The notes beneath the pieces were generated by a model that saw only the letters and a list, made by a program, of their open reading frames with translations, was not told where the DNA came from and did not search any database. The position numbers and the translations under genes were made by a program. From NCBI GenBank assembly GCA_023515745.1, contig JALECJ010000254.1, positions 1,054,001 to 1,118,000 of the forward strand: a DNA stretch of 64,000 nt, read 5' to 3'. How positions within the stretch are numbered: the stretch's first letter is position 1; each line of letters starts with the position of its first letter. Shown here piece by piece: positions 41,188 to 52,252 of this stretch. This DNA is from Amoeboaphelidium protococcarum (taxonomy: Eukaryota; Aphelidiomycota; Aphelidea).

Positions 41188-41204
41188 GTTCTATGTCGAT
41201 TGTT

Positions 41205-41786
41205 TCATTACTGCTTGTCTTTTTTTATGTAGCCTTGTATCAGCATTAAAATTATAGACATGACTTGACCAATTGTCGCGCCAATGTAATTTGGAATAGG
41301 CCAAGTCTGATAAGGCTTTTCCCAGTCCATCAAGGAGAAGACAGAACTGACCCAACATGCAGCAAAGATTAGCGTCACTTGCAATTGATTTGATATCTAT
41401 CGATTATCAGTTTTAAGTATTTCAATCAACTCCCCGTTGTCTATCAGTAAGAGTTAAAGAGTCAAATGGAATGCAAATAGAGCTGTTTGCATGTAGACGT
41501 GAGATCCAGCAGGAGCATTTACCAATGGAGCGCCCATCGAGAACATCAACATCCAGAGAGTGATAAAGTTTTTTAAAGCAGTCTGTGCGACGGCCTTGAA
41601 ATATGTCACATTATGACTTATGAAGCAACTTGCGACAACTATAGTAAGATTTGCGATCACTGAGACAACCAAGACCTGTAAGATATTGCTAAAGTTATTC
41701 ATATGCAACAAGTAAATCCCAGTTATTGATATTCCCATGCTGATGTATTGCAGACTCATACGAGGCGAGATCATTTATCGCAGCAT
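41205..41786 (-). CDS. PIG-F, GPI-ethanolaminephosphate transferase cofactor
   Basis: A 193-residue multi-pass ER membrane protein. PIG-F/Gpi11 stabilises PIG-O and PIG-G, which add ethanolamine phosphate to GPI anchors. The signature FSMGAPLVNAPAGSHVYMQT is present, and the C-terminal WVSSVFSLMDWEKPYQTWPI with PNYIGATIGQ matches the family's VFDWDRPWQ.WP...GA segment. Five or six hydrophobic segments are evident. It fits functionally with the GPI-anchored Gas1 enzyme elsewhere in the window. Confidence 0.88.
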
Positions 41787-41872
41787 CACAATCAATATTC
41801 CTCTGGCTTAAAGGCTTTTACTGGATTTACAGGATAGTGAGTACAAATTTTTCAAAACAAAATACTAGTGTG

Positions 41873-41891
41873 GGCGCGCGTTCCGCGCGCC
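41873..41891. other. perfect GC hairpin
   Basis: GGCGCGCG-TTC-CGCGCGCC forms an 8-bp perfect stem with a 3-base loop in otherwise AT-rich DNA, about 90 bases upstream of the PIG-F start. It could be a regulatory site or a transcript hairpin. Confidence 0.6.
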
Positions 41892-41955
41892 GATGAAGTT
41901 TCACAGTAGTATAAGTTTCTTCTAAGTTTTTATTTTTTTTTTCACTATTAAAAGC

Positions 41956-42153
41956 GTTCTATAACATCATTATTACAACATTACGAAGTGTATCACTTGC
42001 AGAGAAGACTATATCTCCTGTGATGATCTTACGCTGGTAAATGCAACATGCAATTAGCATCATCCTTATATAAATGCTTCTTACAAAAATATGTAATTTC
42101 TTTATCACTGTCGCACCTATCGCCGCCATTGTAATATCCACTGTCTCTTTCAT
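41956..42153 (-). CDS. possible small histone-fold protein
   Basis: An ORF beginning MKETVDITMAAIGATVIKKL, with a helix-loop-helix spacing and IYQRKIITGDIVFSASDTLR that loosely recalls the histone fold (long central helix, then a K-TI..DI loop). The frame stays open past the domain by chance of the two-codon stop loss, so the true end is unknown. Low confidence; it may be chance coding in the PIG-F upstream region. Confidence 0.2.
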
Positions 42154-42470
42154 ATATACATATACACTGGTTTGTATCCATCACTATTAACGCGTTTTGA
42201 TTAATCTTTTAATATTTAAATGTTTAAATCTGAACTTTTGCTATATGATGTAAAATATTTAAGTTGACTTAGTTTCATATAAGTGATGTTATAGGCTATT
42301 TTTATTCTTATTTTTGGAGTTTATTTTTAGACATGTCTTCGAACTTAAAATTACAAAGTAAATAGAACTTCACAATGCACAGCTAGCAAAGCTAAACGAC
42401 TTAAATTGTAAAATATTATTCAAATTCCATTCATTCATTCATTACTACCGCATTGTTACCCATATCCATT

Positions 42471-43223
42471 TCATTTTCTAGCTCTCTTCCCCCTTTTCTT
42501 TGCAGTTTCATTCTTAGGCTCTTCATCATCAGACTGATCTTCGTCAGATTAATTACTCTTATGCTTGCTATTTGGTGTAGTAAGCCAACTCAGCCCTACA
42601 GATTTTGATGACGACTGCACACTGCTGCTTGCAGTATTCACGACGTCCTCAATCTTCTTTGGCGGTTCCACGAACAGACTACAGCCATCCAAGCAAATTT
42701 GATGACCGTTCCAGGATTCCAATTAACCTGACACGTTCAAAACGCGCTTTGGTTTGAATCCCTTGGAAGAAGTCAGTCCTTCGTACCTTCTTGCAAGGTA
42801 CTTGCAGGTCACTTCAACTTCCTTGTCATACTGATAGACCGAGACACCAACAACAACCTTGCCATTATCACATTTGTTGATAGCACCAGTCAAAGTGACA
42901 TTAGCAGCAGGAGCAAAGCTTTCAAACTAAGGGTCCACGGGATAGCACTGCGTCGTGTTGATCATGAGATGCCCATTCTTATGAATAAGTTCGCCAGTGA
43001 TGTAATACAATCCTCCAACTTCAGGAGTGTAGACGCAGAAGTCTCTGCCTGACTCGTTGTCTTTGGGCCAAATGGACAATGTTAGCTCAGTATCAGGTTT
43101 GGTGAATGCAAATGTAAATGCAGAGCATATCAGAGGAAATCCATACTCATACTACGAATTAGGATCATTATTCTTGGACTTAGCCACAGTCTGAATGCCA
43201 ACAATACCACTAAAGATTAACAT
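42471..43223 (-). CDS. orphan nuclear-type protein with basic tail
   Basis: A 250-residue frame from MLIFSGIVGIQTVAKSKNND to TGA. It is beta-rich (FPLICSAFTFAFTKPDTELT, GGLYYITGELIHKNGHLMIN, FAPAANVTLTGAINKCDNGK), then has a Ser-rich acidic linker and a C-terminal nuclear-localisation-like KKRGKRARK. I do not recognise the family; the strand pattern could be an OB fold. The 5' half and promoter are exactly repeated just upstream. Confidence 0.7.
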
Positions 43224-44168
43224 TTGAAACAGCGGGGCTTATTGATTTGGTTGATCTAATTTTAGATTTTCAACTTTGACTGATCGATGTGAGGAAGAAA
43301 GTGGAGTATATGATAGTTGCGCTTTTATAGTGGTTGCTCTATATTTAGTTAAATTGTGGTAGTCTGATTTAGTATCTCAATACTTTGATGCGATTTGTTG
43401 TCAATATATGTAATTTGTTTAATGCCGCGTTTAGTAAAATGTACTCCTGATTTGGAAATTTCCGAGCCTGATTCGGTAACTTTTCATTTTTTTAGTGGTA
43501 CAAAATCTTTTTATATAGTTGATGATAGCACCAGTCAAAGTGACATTAGCAGCAGGAGCAAAGCTTTCAAACTAAGGGTCCACGGGATAGCACTGCGTCG
43601 TGTTGATCATGAGATGCCCATTCTTATGAATAAGTTCGCCAGTGATGTAATACAATCCTCCAACTTCAGGAGTGTAGACGCAGAAGTCTCTGCCTGACTC
43701 GTTGTCTTTGGGCCAAATGGACAATGTTAGCTCAGTATCAGGTTTGGTGAATGCAAATGTAAATGCAGAGCATATCAGAGGAAATCCATACTCATACTAC
43801 GAATTAGGATCATTATTCTTGGACTTAGCCACAGTCTGAATGCCAACAATACCACTAAAGATTAACATTTGAAACAGCGGGGCTTATTGATTTGGTTGAT
43901 CTAATTTTAGATTTTCAACTTTGACTGATCGATGTGAGGAAGAAAGTGGAGTATATGATAGTTGCGCTTTTATAGTGGTTGCTCTATATTTAGTTAAATT
44001 GTGGTAGTCTGATTTAGTATCTCAATACTTTGATGCGATTTGTTGTCAATATATGTAATTTGTTTAATGCCGCGTTTAGTAAAATGTACTCCTGATTTGG
44101 AAATTTCCGAGCCTGATTCGGTAACTTTTCATTTTTTTAGTGGTACAAAATCTTTTTATATAGTTGAC
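42879..44168. repeat. 645-bp tandem direct duplication
   Basis: The unit at 42879-43523 is repeated immediately at 43524-44168 with no difference that I could see by eye. The junction reads TATAGTTGAT|GATAGCACC, and short GTTGA microhomology occurs at the ends. The unit covers about 345 bases of the start of the orphan gene plus its 300-base upstream region. Confidence 0.95.
43524..43868 (-). pseudogene. truncated duplicate of the orphan gene
   Basis: The distal copy of the duplication carries the ATG (43866-43868) and the first 115 codons of the orphan gene. It then runs into the upstream region of the intact copy and soon reaches a TGA. It lacks the C-terminal half and the nuclear signal. 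It keeps the original upstream sequence and could still be transcribed. Confidence 0.85.
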
Positions 44169-44422
44169 GGCGGTAAATAAATTAAAGGGGAAACTTATAT
44201 AAGTCTAAAGCTCAATTGAGATAATGTCCAAATTTTGTGAAGATTCAAAGAGATATTTGTAGTCTTATACTGATAGTTGATGTGAGCTTTAAGAAAAGTG
44301 TCCACTCCATTTGAGATCGTTTCAATCATCCGTCTGGTGGCATGACATTGAAAGAGGATTGCTAGTGTCTTATCTACCAGCTATCTAACAAATTATACGT
44401 AAGTGTCTATAGTCTTTGTCTA

Positions 44423-45204
44423 GTGCTATAAGCAGACTATCCGCCGAGTACTGACTCCGCATGAAAGATGCAGTATCAGTAAAGTTTTATGTTTGAACAT
44501 CTCAACTAATGCCATCCTCTATCTATAAAGGCCTCGCTAGTCACACCAATAGCGGTATAAGGATACCTCGAAATGATTTGATAACACTACTAATGGTTTA
44601 GAATGATATATCAATTCAATCTTGTGTTGGTGCTTTAGTGTATCCTTCTACCGGTAGTTACATATTTCACACTCCATGTCGTTCGTTGTCTTTGTTCTTG
44701 TCGCGTGCGTGCGTGCGAGAGCGCGCGAGTTCGTTTGTTTGTTACGTTTGTTTGTTTATTTGTTGAACTCGGCTATAAAAGCCCATCCACTCCTCATTCT
44801 CTTTCTTCTTCTCTTCTCTTCATTCGCAAGTTTAGGCATTGGCGACAGTGCTTCTGCATCGAGATGATGTCCTTGCTCTGGATCGAGCCCTCGCATCGTG
44901 ATGATGTCCTGCATCGTGATGATGTACTTGCTCTGGATCGAGCCCTCGCTTTGGAAAAAGCCCTCGCATCGTGATGATGTCCTGCATCGTGATGATGTAC
45001 TTGCTCTGGATCGAGCCCTGCATCGTGATGATGTACCGTCCTCGACGGTTCCCCCTCCCTTATATTAACCATTTTAACCTTTTTCAAGTGCTGATGATAC
45101 ATACTCCATGAGGCTCAGTGCCGTCTCCTATTGTTCACTTATCAGGCAGACTTTCCAATCCCGGCTAGAGGCAGTCTGAAACAGTCCGTTTCACAGTTTC
45201 ATGC
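44423..45204 (+). repeat. dispersed repeat copy B (about 780 bp, inverted relative to copy A)
   Basis: Reads left to right from GTGCTATAAGCAG to CAGTTTCATGC. The TATA box GGCTATAAAAGCCC lies near 44771, followed by a CT-rich leader, then ATGATGTCC opening the 36-codon ORF that ends at 44974, then the minisatellite. It differs from copy A by scattered substitutions and indels and by minisatellite unit order. It lies about 250 bases from the tandem duplication. Confidence 0.8.
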
Positions 45205-45390
45205 TGCTTGCTGTTCAAATCTTTACCTGTAGCTTCATTTATTGAACCATTTTTATACATTACGTGGAGTGGAAGTTACCTCATATCATGGCCATGTTTG
45301 TTGTGAAAGCTAAGCAGGTACAGTTGAATTGTGAAATCGACTTAAGCTTTATACTCTTCAGTTCTCAGCTACAATTGTAATGCTGTCTTA

Positions 45391-46960
45391 ATGATAGATT
45401 CACTGTTAATGAAGTTGAATATCGTACGAGATAGGCTTCTGTTATGGAATAATGCTTTGGCTGGCAAGGATCCGATAGTGACTTAGAAGATATCTACCTA
45501 CAAAAGTGACTTGGCTATCTCACCTGAAGTCATTTGATGGTCTCCTCTGTTTATAAATTTGCCAACCTTAACACTTACGCCCCTTTAGAATTCTCCAAGC
45601 TCCAACCGCCATACTCTCAGGTTCGTCCTAAATGCTACAGTCTGTGCAATGCATTATAATTATAATGAATTTTTTTTGCTGCTGCTCCTGTAGTTTATAT
45701 AGAAAAGCTGGATTGAGATGGACACTGTTCCTTATGGTAAATAGTGAGTGGGTGCTATAAATGCTTTGCTCTCTATACTGGCTAGTATTCGAGTTTGGGA
45801 AGTGTCAGATTTTGGCCATGACTGATGGTTAGTCCTTAAGCGAACCTGCTATTACTCCTATCAGGTAGATATTTCCTCAGTGCCATGAAAATTCTGAAGA
45901 TGGGTGTGGGCAACTAATGACTAAATCCAGATGAAAGTCAGCATACTCGATGGTTTGAAATGGCTTAGTCCTAAGTAGTTCTCTGCTTGTTATCCTTACA
46001 AGAGCTAAGCCAAGTCTTGGTAACTGAAATAGAGTGGAAATGGCGATATCTTCTGATAAAGATTGCGTAAAATGGGGTTGACGAGAATAACTCGGCAATA
46101 ATCCTAACTAAACCAAATTATACTGTACCCAATGTCTGCAAATAAGCATATCTGGACGACAAAGTGGGTTGAGGACCTTGAGGCTGGCCTGTGCAAATAC
46201 CAGAACAGGGTAGACAAGTACGCAGCCATACTCAAGAATGAGGAGTTTAGAAGCCTGCATCAGCTGACGGGGACGCAGCTGAAGGACAAGGGAAGAATTT
46301 CCTGTAGAAAATGATCAAGGATGGTCATCCTCTGGAAGACATGGGAGGATGGATTTTTGCGGTGGCGAGGGGATCTGGCCTCATTCTGCATAGGGGTGAT
46401 CATTAGCGCAACTAGGAACTGATCGCAGATTTCTGTGAGAAGAGAAGATAGTTCCTACGGGAGGATAACTACCCGCCTGCCTCTCCGGCTACTCCTGTGG
46501 CGTCATCATCCAGGACTGTCCTGCCACCTCTGCATCCTCCGCTTTTAACTCAACTTCTAAGCCGTAAAGTGCAGGTACGCTGAGATTTTAGTTCATAACT
46601 GCTGAAAACGTTGCCGCTGAGCAAGAGTTCATAAGAATTGCTGACCTGTCCAGGATAGTTACAAGGTACATTCGAACGTGCCAATGAAGTCGACGTTTTT
46701 GATTGATTTGAAGCTCTGAGATTGATTGAATTGAGTAGAGCACAGAATAGGAAATCCTTTGTGGACCAAAACTATGGTACGTCAAGACTTTAAAATTAAG
46801 ATATTCTCAATCTATTATCAAGGATGACCATTATATGAGACAGAAGGACGAAGAATACTTGCTATTGGATTTGATCCCAGAGTATTAAATTGATCCTAAT
46901 GTGATTGTGATTGACTCAGATTCTGATGTTGAAACAATCGATTTAACATTTAACACATGA
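45391..46960 (+). CDS. telobox Myb (TRF-like) gene with an apparent frameshift; exon structure partly resolved
   Basis: The firm part starts near ATG 46072 and contains HIWTTKWVEDLEAGLCKYQN, then EEFRSLHQLTGTQLKDK. This is the telobox Myb domain of telomeric-repeat factors, where LKDK is normally followed by W-[KR]-N. Here the frame breaks after LKDK around 46290. One base appears missing where TGG is expected, and the next frame continues with KNFLQKMIKDGHPLEDMGGW. Downstream, introns near 46574-46626, 46661-46728 and 46774-46823 would lead to a C-terminal exon with a SUMO-interacting-like VIVIDSDSD and TGA at 46958. Upstream, short open segments (MIDSLLMKLNIVRDRLLLWN at 45391; TRWFEMAQSQVVLCLLSLQE) could be exons of a TRFH-like region. 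The gene may be broken or the base may be a sequence error. Confidence 0.55.
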
Positions 46961-47009
46961 ATAAGATGTGTTTCAATTTGATAATTAACTTGTACAATGT
47001 TCTAGGCCT

Positions 47010-47276
47010 ATGGATAGTACAAACGAAAAGTATACGCCTGGACTCTAAAAGCCTAGTCTGGGTAAATTTGACAAGGCTCGTAATTCCCACTAGTCGATAT
47101 CATAAATCATGGATCAGCAATGGATTCATGATGAGCTAACGATTTGGCATGAACCCATACCTTGGCATAGAATCCGGCAGGAACACTCTGAAGAAGAATC
47201 AAGACACAATCTACCGGTAAAGAGAAACTATGATGGCCAATATTGGGGTAATACTATCAAGAAACAGAAAAAATGA
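47010..47276 (+). CDS. small charged protein, unrecognised
   Basis: An 88-residue frame under the recoded code, starting MDSTNEKYTPGLQKPSLGKF and ending RNYDGQYWGNTIKKQKK with TGA. It is acidic-basic mixed, Trp-rich in the middle (QQWIHDELTIWHEPIPWHRI), with no signal or membrane segment. A TTCTAG acceptor-like site lies just before the ATG, so an upstream exon, or linkage to the telobox gene, is possible. Confidence 0.4.
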
Positions 47277-47336
47277 TCACTGATTTGGTGTTTAATTTGA
47301 CTATATGCTTATGATTTAAATAAATAACCATGAGAT

Positions 47337-47949
47337 TCACTTTGTAACTTTGGTATAATGTCGTAAATACTCTTTGACAGAACTCTTGATCAGATCATCT
47401 GCGTGTGGATGAAGTTCAGACAAGTTTAATTTACCATCAATAGACATAGACACGCGTGTAAAAGGAGACACTGTAAAGTATGGTGGAATGCGACAACCAT
47501 CATCGATAATCACGCAATCTTTAATCACACAAAATGGCCCCAGAACGCAATCACTACCCACGTATACATTATTCCCAATGATAGCAGCCTGGGACGCAGT
47601 GTTCTTGCCTATCCGAACGTAATTACCAATTTTACACGGATACGGAGTCATGGTTCCCTTAACTTCTCTCGAGGGAGGCTTAATAACGACACCAGATTCC
47701 ACGATATTGCAACTGCCCATCAATATAGAGTACTGAGAACCACTTCGCTTCAAATCGCCATGTAGATGAGCCCCCTATTCAATTATGCACAAACTTTAAA
47801 TCACTATATTCTACGGCGCCACTATAGTAGACTGACGCGATATTAAATTTCCAGAATCCTACACGTATATACATGAAGATAGCAAGTCATAACATCAATT
47901 AACTCCGTCCGGTTGAGTTTACCGTTTTGATGAAATCCTTAATATAAAA
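47337..47949 (-). CDS. DCTN5: dynactin subunit 5 (p25), N-terminus incomplete
   Basis: A left-handed beta-helix protein at the pointed end of dynactin, involved in cargo attachment of dynein. The hexapeptide repeats are visible: SLCIIEQGAHLHGDLK, SCNIVESGVVIKPPSREVKG, CKIGNYVRIGKNTASQAAII and GNNVYVGSDCVLGPFCVIKD. The C-terminal PYFTVSPFTRVSM also fits. An intron at 47859-47922 (ACG|GTAAAC ... GTGTAG) restores DFIKT-DSGNLISRQST, the conserved DYI.T.SGN..SRQS start of p25. Upstream of FYIKDFIKT I found no in-frame ATG before a TGA, so a further 5' exon must exist. Confidence 0.88.
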
Positions 47950-48084
47950 CTGATGGCGATTCAATTACAGTAAAAGCCCAGGTGGAAGAATAAGAGGATT
48001 ACATTTTAAAATTTAATTTTATTGTTCAAGCCGCTGCTATTACAAGTATTACTATTCTTATTATCCAGAAATCATCATAATCAT

Positions 48085-49173
48085 TCACTGAGACGTTACA
48101 GCGGTCGATTTTCGCAGAGAAAACCCGACGCCTTTGAAGCTGTCGCTGTCTGGCTTGTTACCACCTCCTCCTTCCTCTTTACCTTCATCCTTCTTGTACT
48201 CTTTGATAGGATATCCGAACCATAGCTTATTCTTTGGTAATCTGATAACAGTTGGCGCGTTATTATCGCTGTCACCGCTACCTGTGGCAATCTTTGTAAA
48301 ATCCACCACCTTGCCACCAGTGATTGCAGACGGTTTATCCAGAGACTTGCCATTCAATCTCTAACCTGCACCCTGAGTTCCTTCGAATGTCGTCCTTACA
48401 GTACCTGAAGATGAAGATGACGACTTTTATTACTTTAAAGCGCGGCGATCAACCTTGTGCTCATCAATCCCAATGCTATGCGCCGAGTGGAATGACATTT
48501 AACTGTCTCGACTCTTGATAGCGCGACCCGCTGAGCCCATATTCTACTCAGATGGATCAACATATCCGACAGGAGGTGCAAAATCCACACTCAAATCAGT
48601 CTCCACAATACTGATGGCACCGTTAGTATCCGGCTTGATTTCCAATAGTTTCAACTTGTACACCTTTTCATTATACAGGATACTGATGATGTCGCCCTTG
48701 GACAGAGTGGAGTAATTACGCAAAGCATTCTCCAGCACAGCCTTTGGATCAGTAATATCCAGAAAGTCAACTGACTGCGGCTCGATCTTAACAAAAGTTC
48801 CCAGCGGGAGTGTGACATTGGTCAGAGTAATCAGTGGGGTATCTCCTCGCTCGGTGGACAAGCCAAACTGGTCATAGATCCACTTGGGCAAGTACACTCG
48901 ACCCTCCTCCGCGGTGAACTCCAACACTCCGACATGAGTATGCAGCATCTGAGATTATGAGCCATCTGTAGACGATTTCTTGATAAGCGACAATTTAAAC
49001 AGCATCGGATACTCAATGTGAAGCTGCGCCAGTTTCAACAGACAGCTGCTGGGCATCAAGATCTTACCAGTGTGCTCCACAGCTTTCGCTCTACTCGCAC
49101 CAATTCTAGATATCGGATACGCTCTAAACTACTCAATAAATAGGTTCGACTACGGTGCAAATGGGAAATTCAT
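48085..49173 (-). CDS. UFD1: UFD1, Cdc48/p97 cofactor
   Basis: A 362-residue frame. UFD1 pairs with NPL4 to recruit ubiquitinated substrates to Cdc48 in ER-associated degradation. The N-terminal double-psi beta-barrel is clear: QFRAYPISRIGASRAK, GKILMPSSCLLKLAQLHIEY, PMLFKLSL, THVGVLEFTAEEGRVYLPKW and DFLDITDPKAVLENALRNYS then TLSKGDIISI. The C-terminal half has the usual low-complexity linker, then TVIRLPKNKLWFGYPIKEY, the NPL4/Cdc48-binding portion. Intronless, ends TGA. Confidence 0.95.
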
Positions 49174-49411
49174 GTTATCTTTTCTTCGTTGATGAATGTG
49201 CGCTTTTGAAGAGTATTTCTCTCTCTCTGTTCTCTACTCTCGAACAGTTTTCAAGAGGAAGAAAGGCTCAACTTGCTGTACATCAAGTCATCACATCTGC
49301 TTTTTTCTATTTGTTAATAGCGATATATATATATCTTTCGCTCATACATATCTTATAAAATTGCTAGTCAGCGGTCTTTAATTGACTAAAATATCTATAT
49401 TCATATTAGAA

Positions 49412-50416
49412 ATGGCTTCGAGAGATCGGACGGTGCTGTATGTGTAATATAGAAACTCTTTTGCAAAACCGGCATCATAATAATAAAGTCACATTGGTGG
49501 TGGTAACTTGAGAGCTCATGCAAACATCCTTAAGAGTGATGATGAAGAATCGCTGTTGAGATCGTCAAATACTGGTGGTAGAGATAGTGCATAAGGCGGA
49601 GCGGTGGCTATTGAAATGACTGCTCTACCTCCACAATGGATGGATATTGTTGATCAGGTGGAGGATGACCTGCGGCAACTTAAAGATGCTCTCACAAAGT
49701 TGGAAGCTCTATAGAAAAAGTCTATACTCACCTCCTTCGATGATACTGATGATGTGGTGGATAGAGCGACGGCGGAGATCACAAGAATGTTCACGCAGAC
49801 GCAGAATTAGATTAAGCGGATAGGCATATAGAGCAGTCGCCAGGGAGAGGATCCGGTATAGGTGTAGTTGGGGAAGAATGCACAGAGTGGTCTGGCTAGT
49901 AAACTCAGCGAATTATCTAATCGATTCCGATAGATTTAAAATTCGTATCTTTAAAAGATTCGTGGTAGAGATGGAAAGGCTAATGACTTTTTGATTAAAT
50001 CCGGCCTCGATGCTGTACTTAATCCATCATCTCAAGGTGGTGGTGGTGGATCTAATGGCATGAATGACATGCAGTTCATCCCGCAGTTCAATCAGTAATA
50101 GATGGAGTTGATAGACAGACAATCTGATGCCATAAGCTAGCGAGAGAAGTAGATTGAGGACATTGCCAAGAGTATAATGCAGCTGGCAGAGATATTTCGA
50201 GATATGCAGACTCTGGTGATTGATCAAGGCACAATCCTGGACCGCATAGATTACAACATTGAGCAGGTGAAGACTAATATTGAACCCGCATTCCAAGAGC
50301 TGTAAAAGGCTGAGTAATATCAAAAGAGTGGAAAGGTTAAATACTGCATAATCTTCCTTATTCTGCTAATTGTTATCCTCCTGATTGTCGTGATGTTTAA
50401 GCCAAAGAAGCGGTGA
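49412..50416 (+). CDS. syntaxin-16/Tlg2-type Qa-SNARE
   Basis: A 334-residue tail-anchored SNARE of the trans-Golgi/endosome. The N-terminus MASRDRTVLYVQYRNSFA is the Tlg2/STX16 pattern that binds Vps45. An Habc-like helical region follows (PPQWMDIVDQVEDDLRQLKD). The SNARE motif near 230-300 shows QREKQIEDIAKSIMQLAEIF then RDMQTLVIDQGTILDRIDYN. A single C-terminal transmembrane helix (IIFLILLIVILLIVVMF) ends in PKKR. The central ionic-layer Gln of the SNARE motif (TLVIDQGT) is present. Intronless. Confidence 0.92.
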
Positions 50417-50538
50417 TTGATTGTACAGATACTGTCTTTTTACCCTAAGATAAGATAATAATGATAGCATTTATGAATTTATATATAGACAAAGTGATCT
50501 TTTATAAGCGCGACTTCTATTATCTTACTTTAGTGTTC

Positions 50539-52252
50539 TCAATAAATAGTCATAATTCTCAAAGTCTTGTCCATTTGTACGATGCTAGCGTGAAGGCGTT
50601 AGAGGGCTGTGTTGTATGTTTTCAGCTTATCCTATTCCACCTTGGTCAGCATCATTGACTTGCTCTGAACCGTTTGCGCAGTCAGTCTTTTCTATTTATC
50701 CACCAAAGATTTATATTCCTCTCTGGATGTCAAATCTCCAATCTTGATAATCATGTTCAGTATGGACTATTTAATCCTGGTGGTAATTATGCCCTAAAAC
50801 TGGGAATTCGCTTTCAAGGCATACAAGGCTCTATTGGGAGCTCTATCGGAACTTCGAGGCACCAGCTACCACTAAATGACTTGATCATTCAACAGTTTAA
50901 ATATATTATTTCTACACTCGGCAATATCGAGGAAGCAGTACTTGCTCAACGTCTTCTCATCCAGAATCTAATGTTACTTGACAGCTCGGTACACGCGGAG
51001 TGCCATTCCACCATGCCTAACTAAGACATAATCTTCAACAATTTCGCGTTAACACTACGCCAGCACTAGAGGGAAGTTTACGATAAAATTGCTATTATCC
51101 ATTGGGCGAATAAACTAGACAAGACCAGAATCCGGATTGGACAGAGCATTCAAATGACTGCGGATCACTCGCGCACGATCATTGGATGGTATGGAGTGAA
51201 TAGGACTCTTGGGATCATTTTGGATGACTTGCGCAACTTTCATTAAATTAACAGTCTCCACATCTTGACTCATCAGTGGGTGATCCATATTCCTAGTGGA
51301 TAGATCAAGGATAGTGGACATTACACTTGATGCGAATGGATGGATCTTCTGTGCAAGTTGGGACAGATCTCGATTCCGCATTAGAACATTCAAGCGATCA
51401 AAGTCAATCACATAGTAATCCTAACCGCTACTATCACCACTATTCTTCTTATCTAGATCGCGAATAAATTAGGTCTGAGACAGAACAACGCGTTTAAATT
51501 GAATCCCTTCATGTAAACTCTATACCAACCGCCGTTTACCAGACTCCTGGCCATATCCGAGTGTATCTGCGTCATTCAAACCGCGTTTCCTGCTTGAGCC
51601 AACCTTTAGGTAATCATCAGAAGTCTTGAGACTCTCAGCGTGTTGCCTTGCCAGGTCATTGATATGCTACAAGTCGGAGGACTGAGATATTTTAACCACG
51701 CGATACTCTTGTTACTACGATAAAATCATCAAGCTCTATTCAACCGCTGTCCTAACCACACCGCTAAGGGAAGCAATACCATCCACGGTCTATCTGCCAT
51801 ATCTGAATAGACATTTAAACACTGATAGAACGTCGCTGTTACTGTTGCCACTATTCCCGCTGTTATGTCGGCACACTGATTCCGTGATAAATTTGCAATA
51901 CTCTCCAAATCTCATCAATCTGAGAATCTAATCAATATCAACTAGCGAATAATGAAAGGTGCTAACCAAACTCTTTTAATCCACCTCCTCAGTATATTTT
52001 ACCAAATCTAATTGCAGCAGCACCTTCAACGCGTTCTTAATCTAAGATACGCGCATCTTACTATACCTCAGAATCATTCCAATTGTACACCTTCCATGTC
52101 TCTCTAAGCACTCGCCCACTGTCTACACAATACAATAATGGTAATATATCGCTGTATAATACTAGATAAGATGAGGATAAGCTTACGGCGACATGCAAAC
52201 CAAAGAACTGCTACAACACAGTCCTGACCAACTGTCTATCCACATCAGCCAT
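50539..52252 (-). CDS. RNA polymerase III subunit RPC82/RPC3
   Basis: A winged-helix subunit of the Pol III-specific trimer that acts in promoter opening. The first exon encodes MADVDRQLVRTVLQQFFGLH-VA. A 64-base intron (52123-52186, GCC|GTAAGC ... TGTGTAG) leads to TVGECLERHGRCTIGMILRY. Further landmarks are QIKNALKVLLQLDLVKYTEE, VFKCLFRYGRQTVDGIASLS, the AQKIHPFASSVMSTILDLST region and DPKSPIHSIPSNDRA. A C-terminal coiled coil completes the 549 residues. It ends at TGA. Confidence 0.88.

Noticed and set aside
26335-44422. The two inverted repeats as terminal repeats of one giant transposon
   Set aside because: Everything between them is ordinary conserved cellular genes (BOP1, DMAP1, GCLC and others), with no transposase, integrase or capsid genes.
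44676-44867. Plus-strand ORF MSFVVFVLVACVRARAREF in repeat B
   Set aside because: It spans the TATA box and the GT/GC simple-sequence tract, so it is promoter sequence of the repeat rather than a protein.
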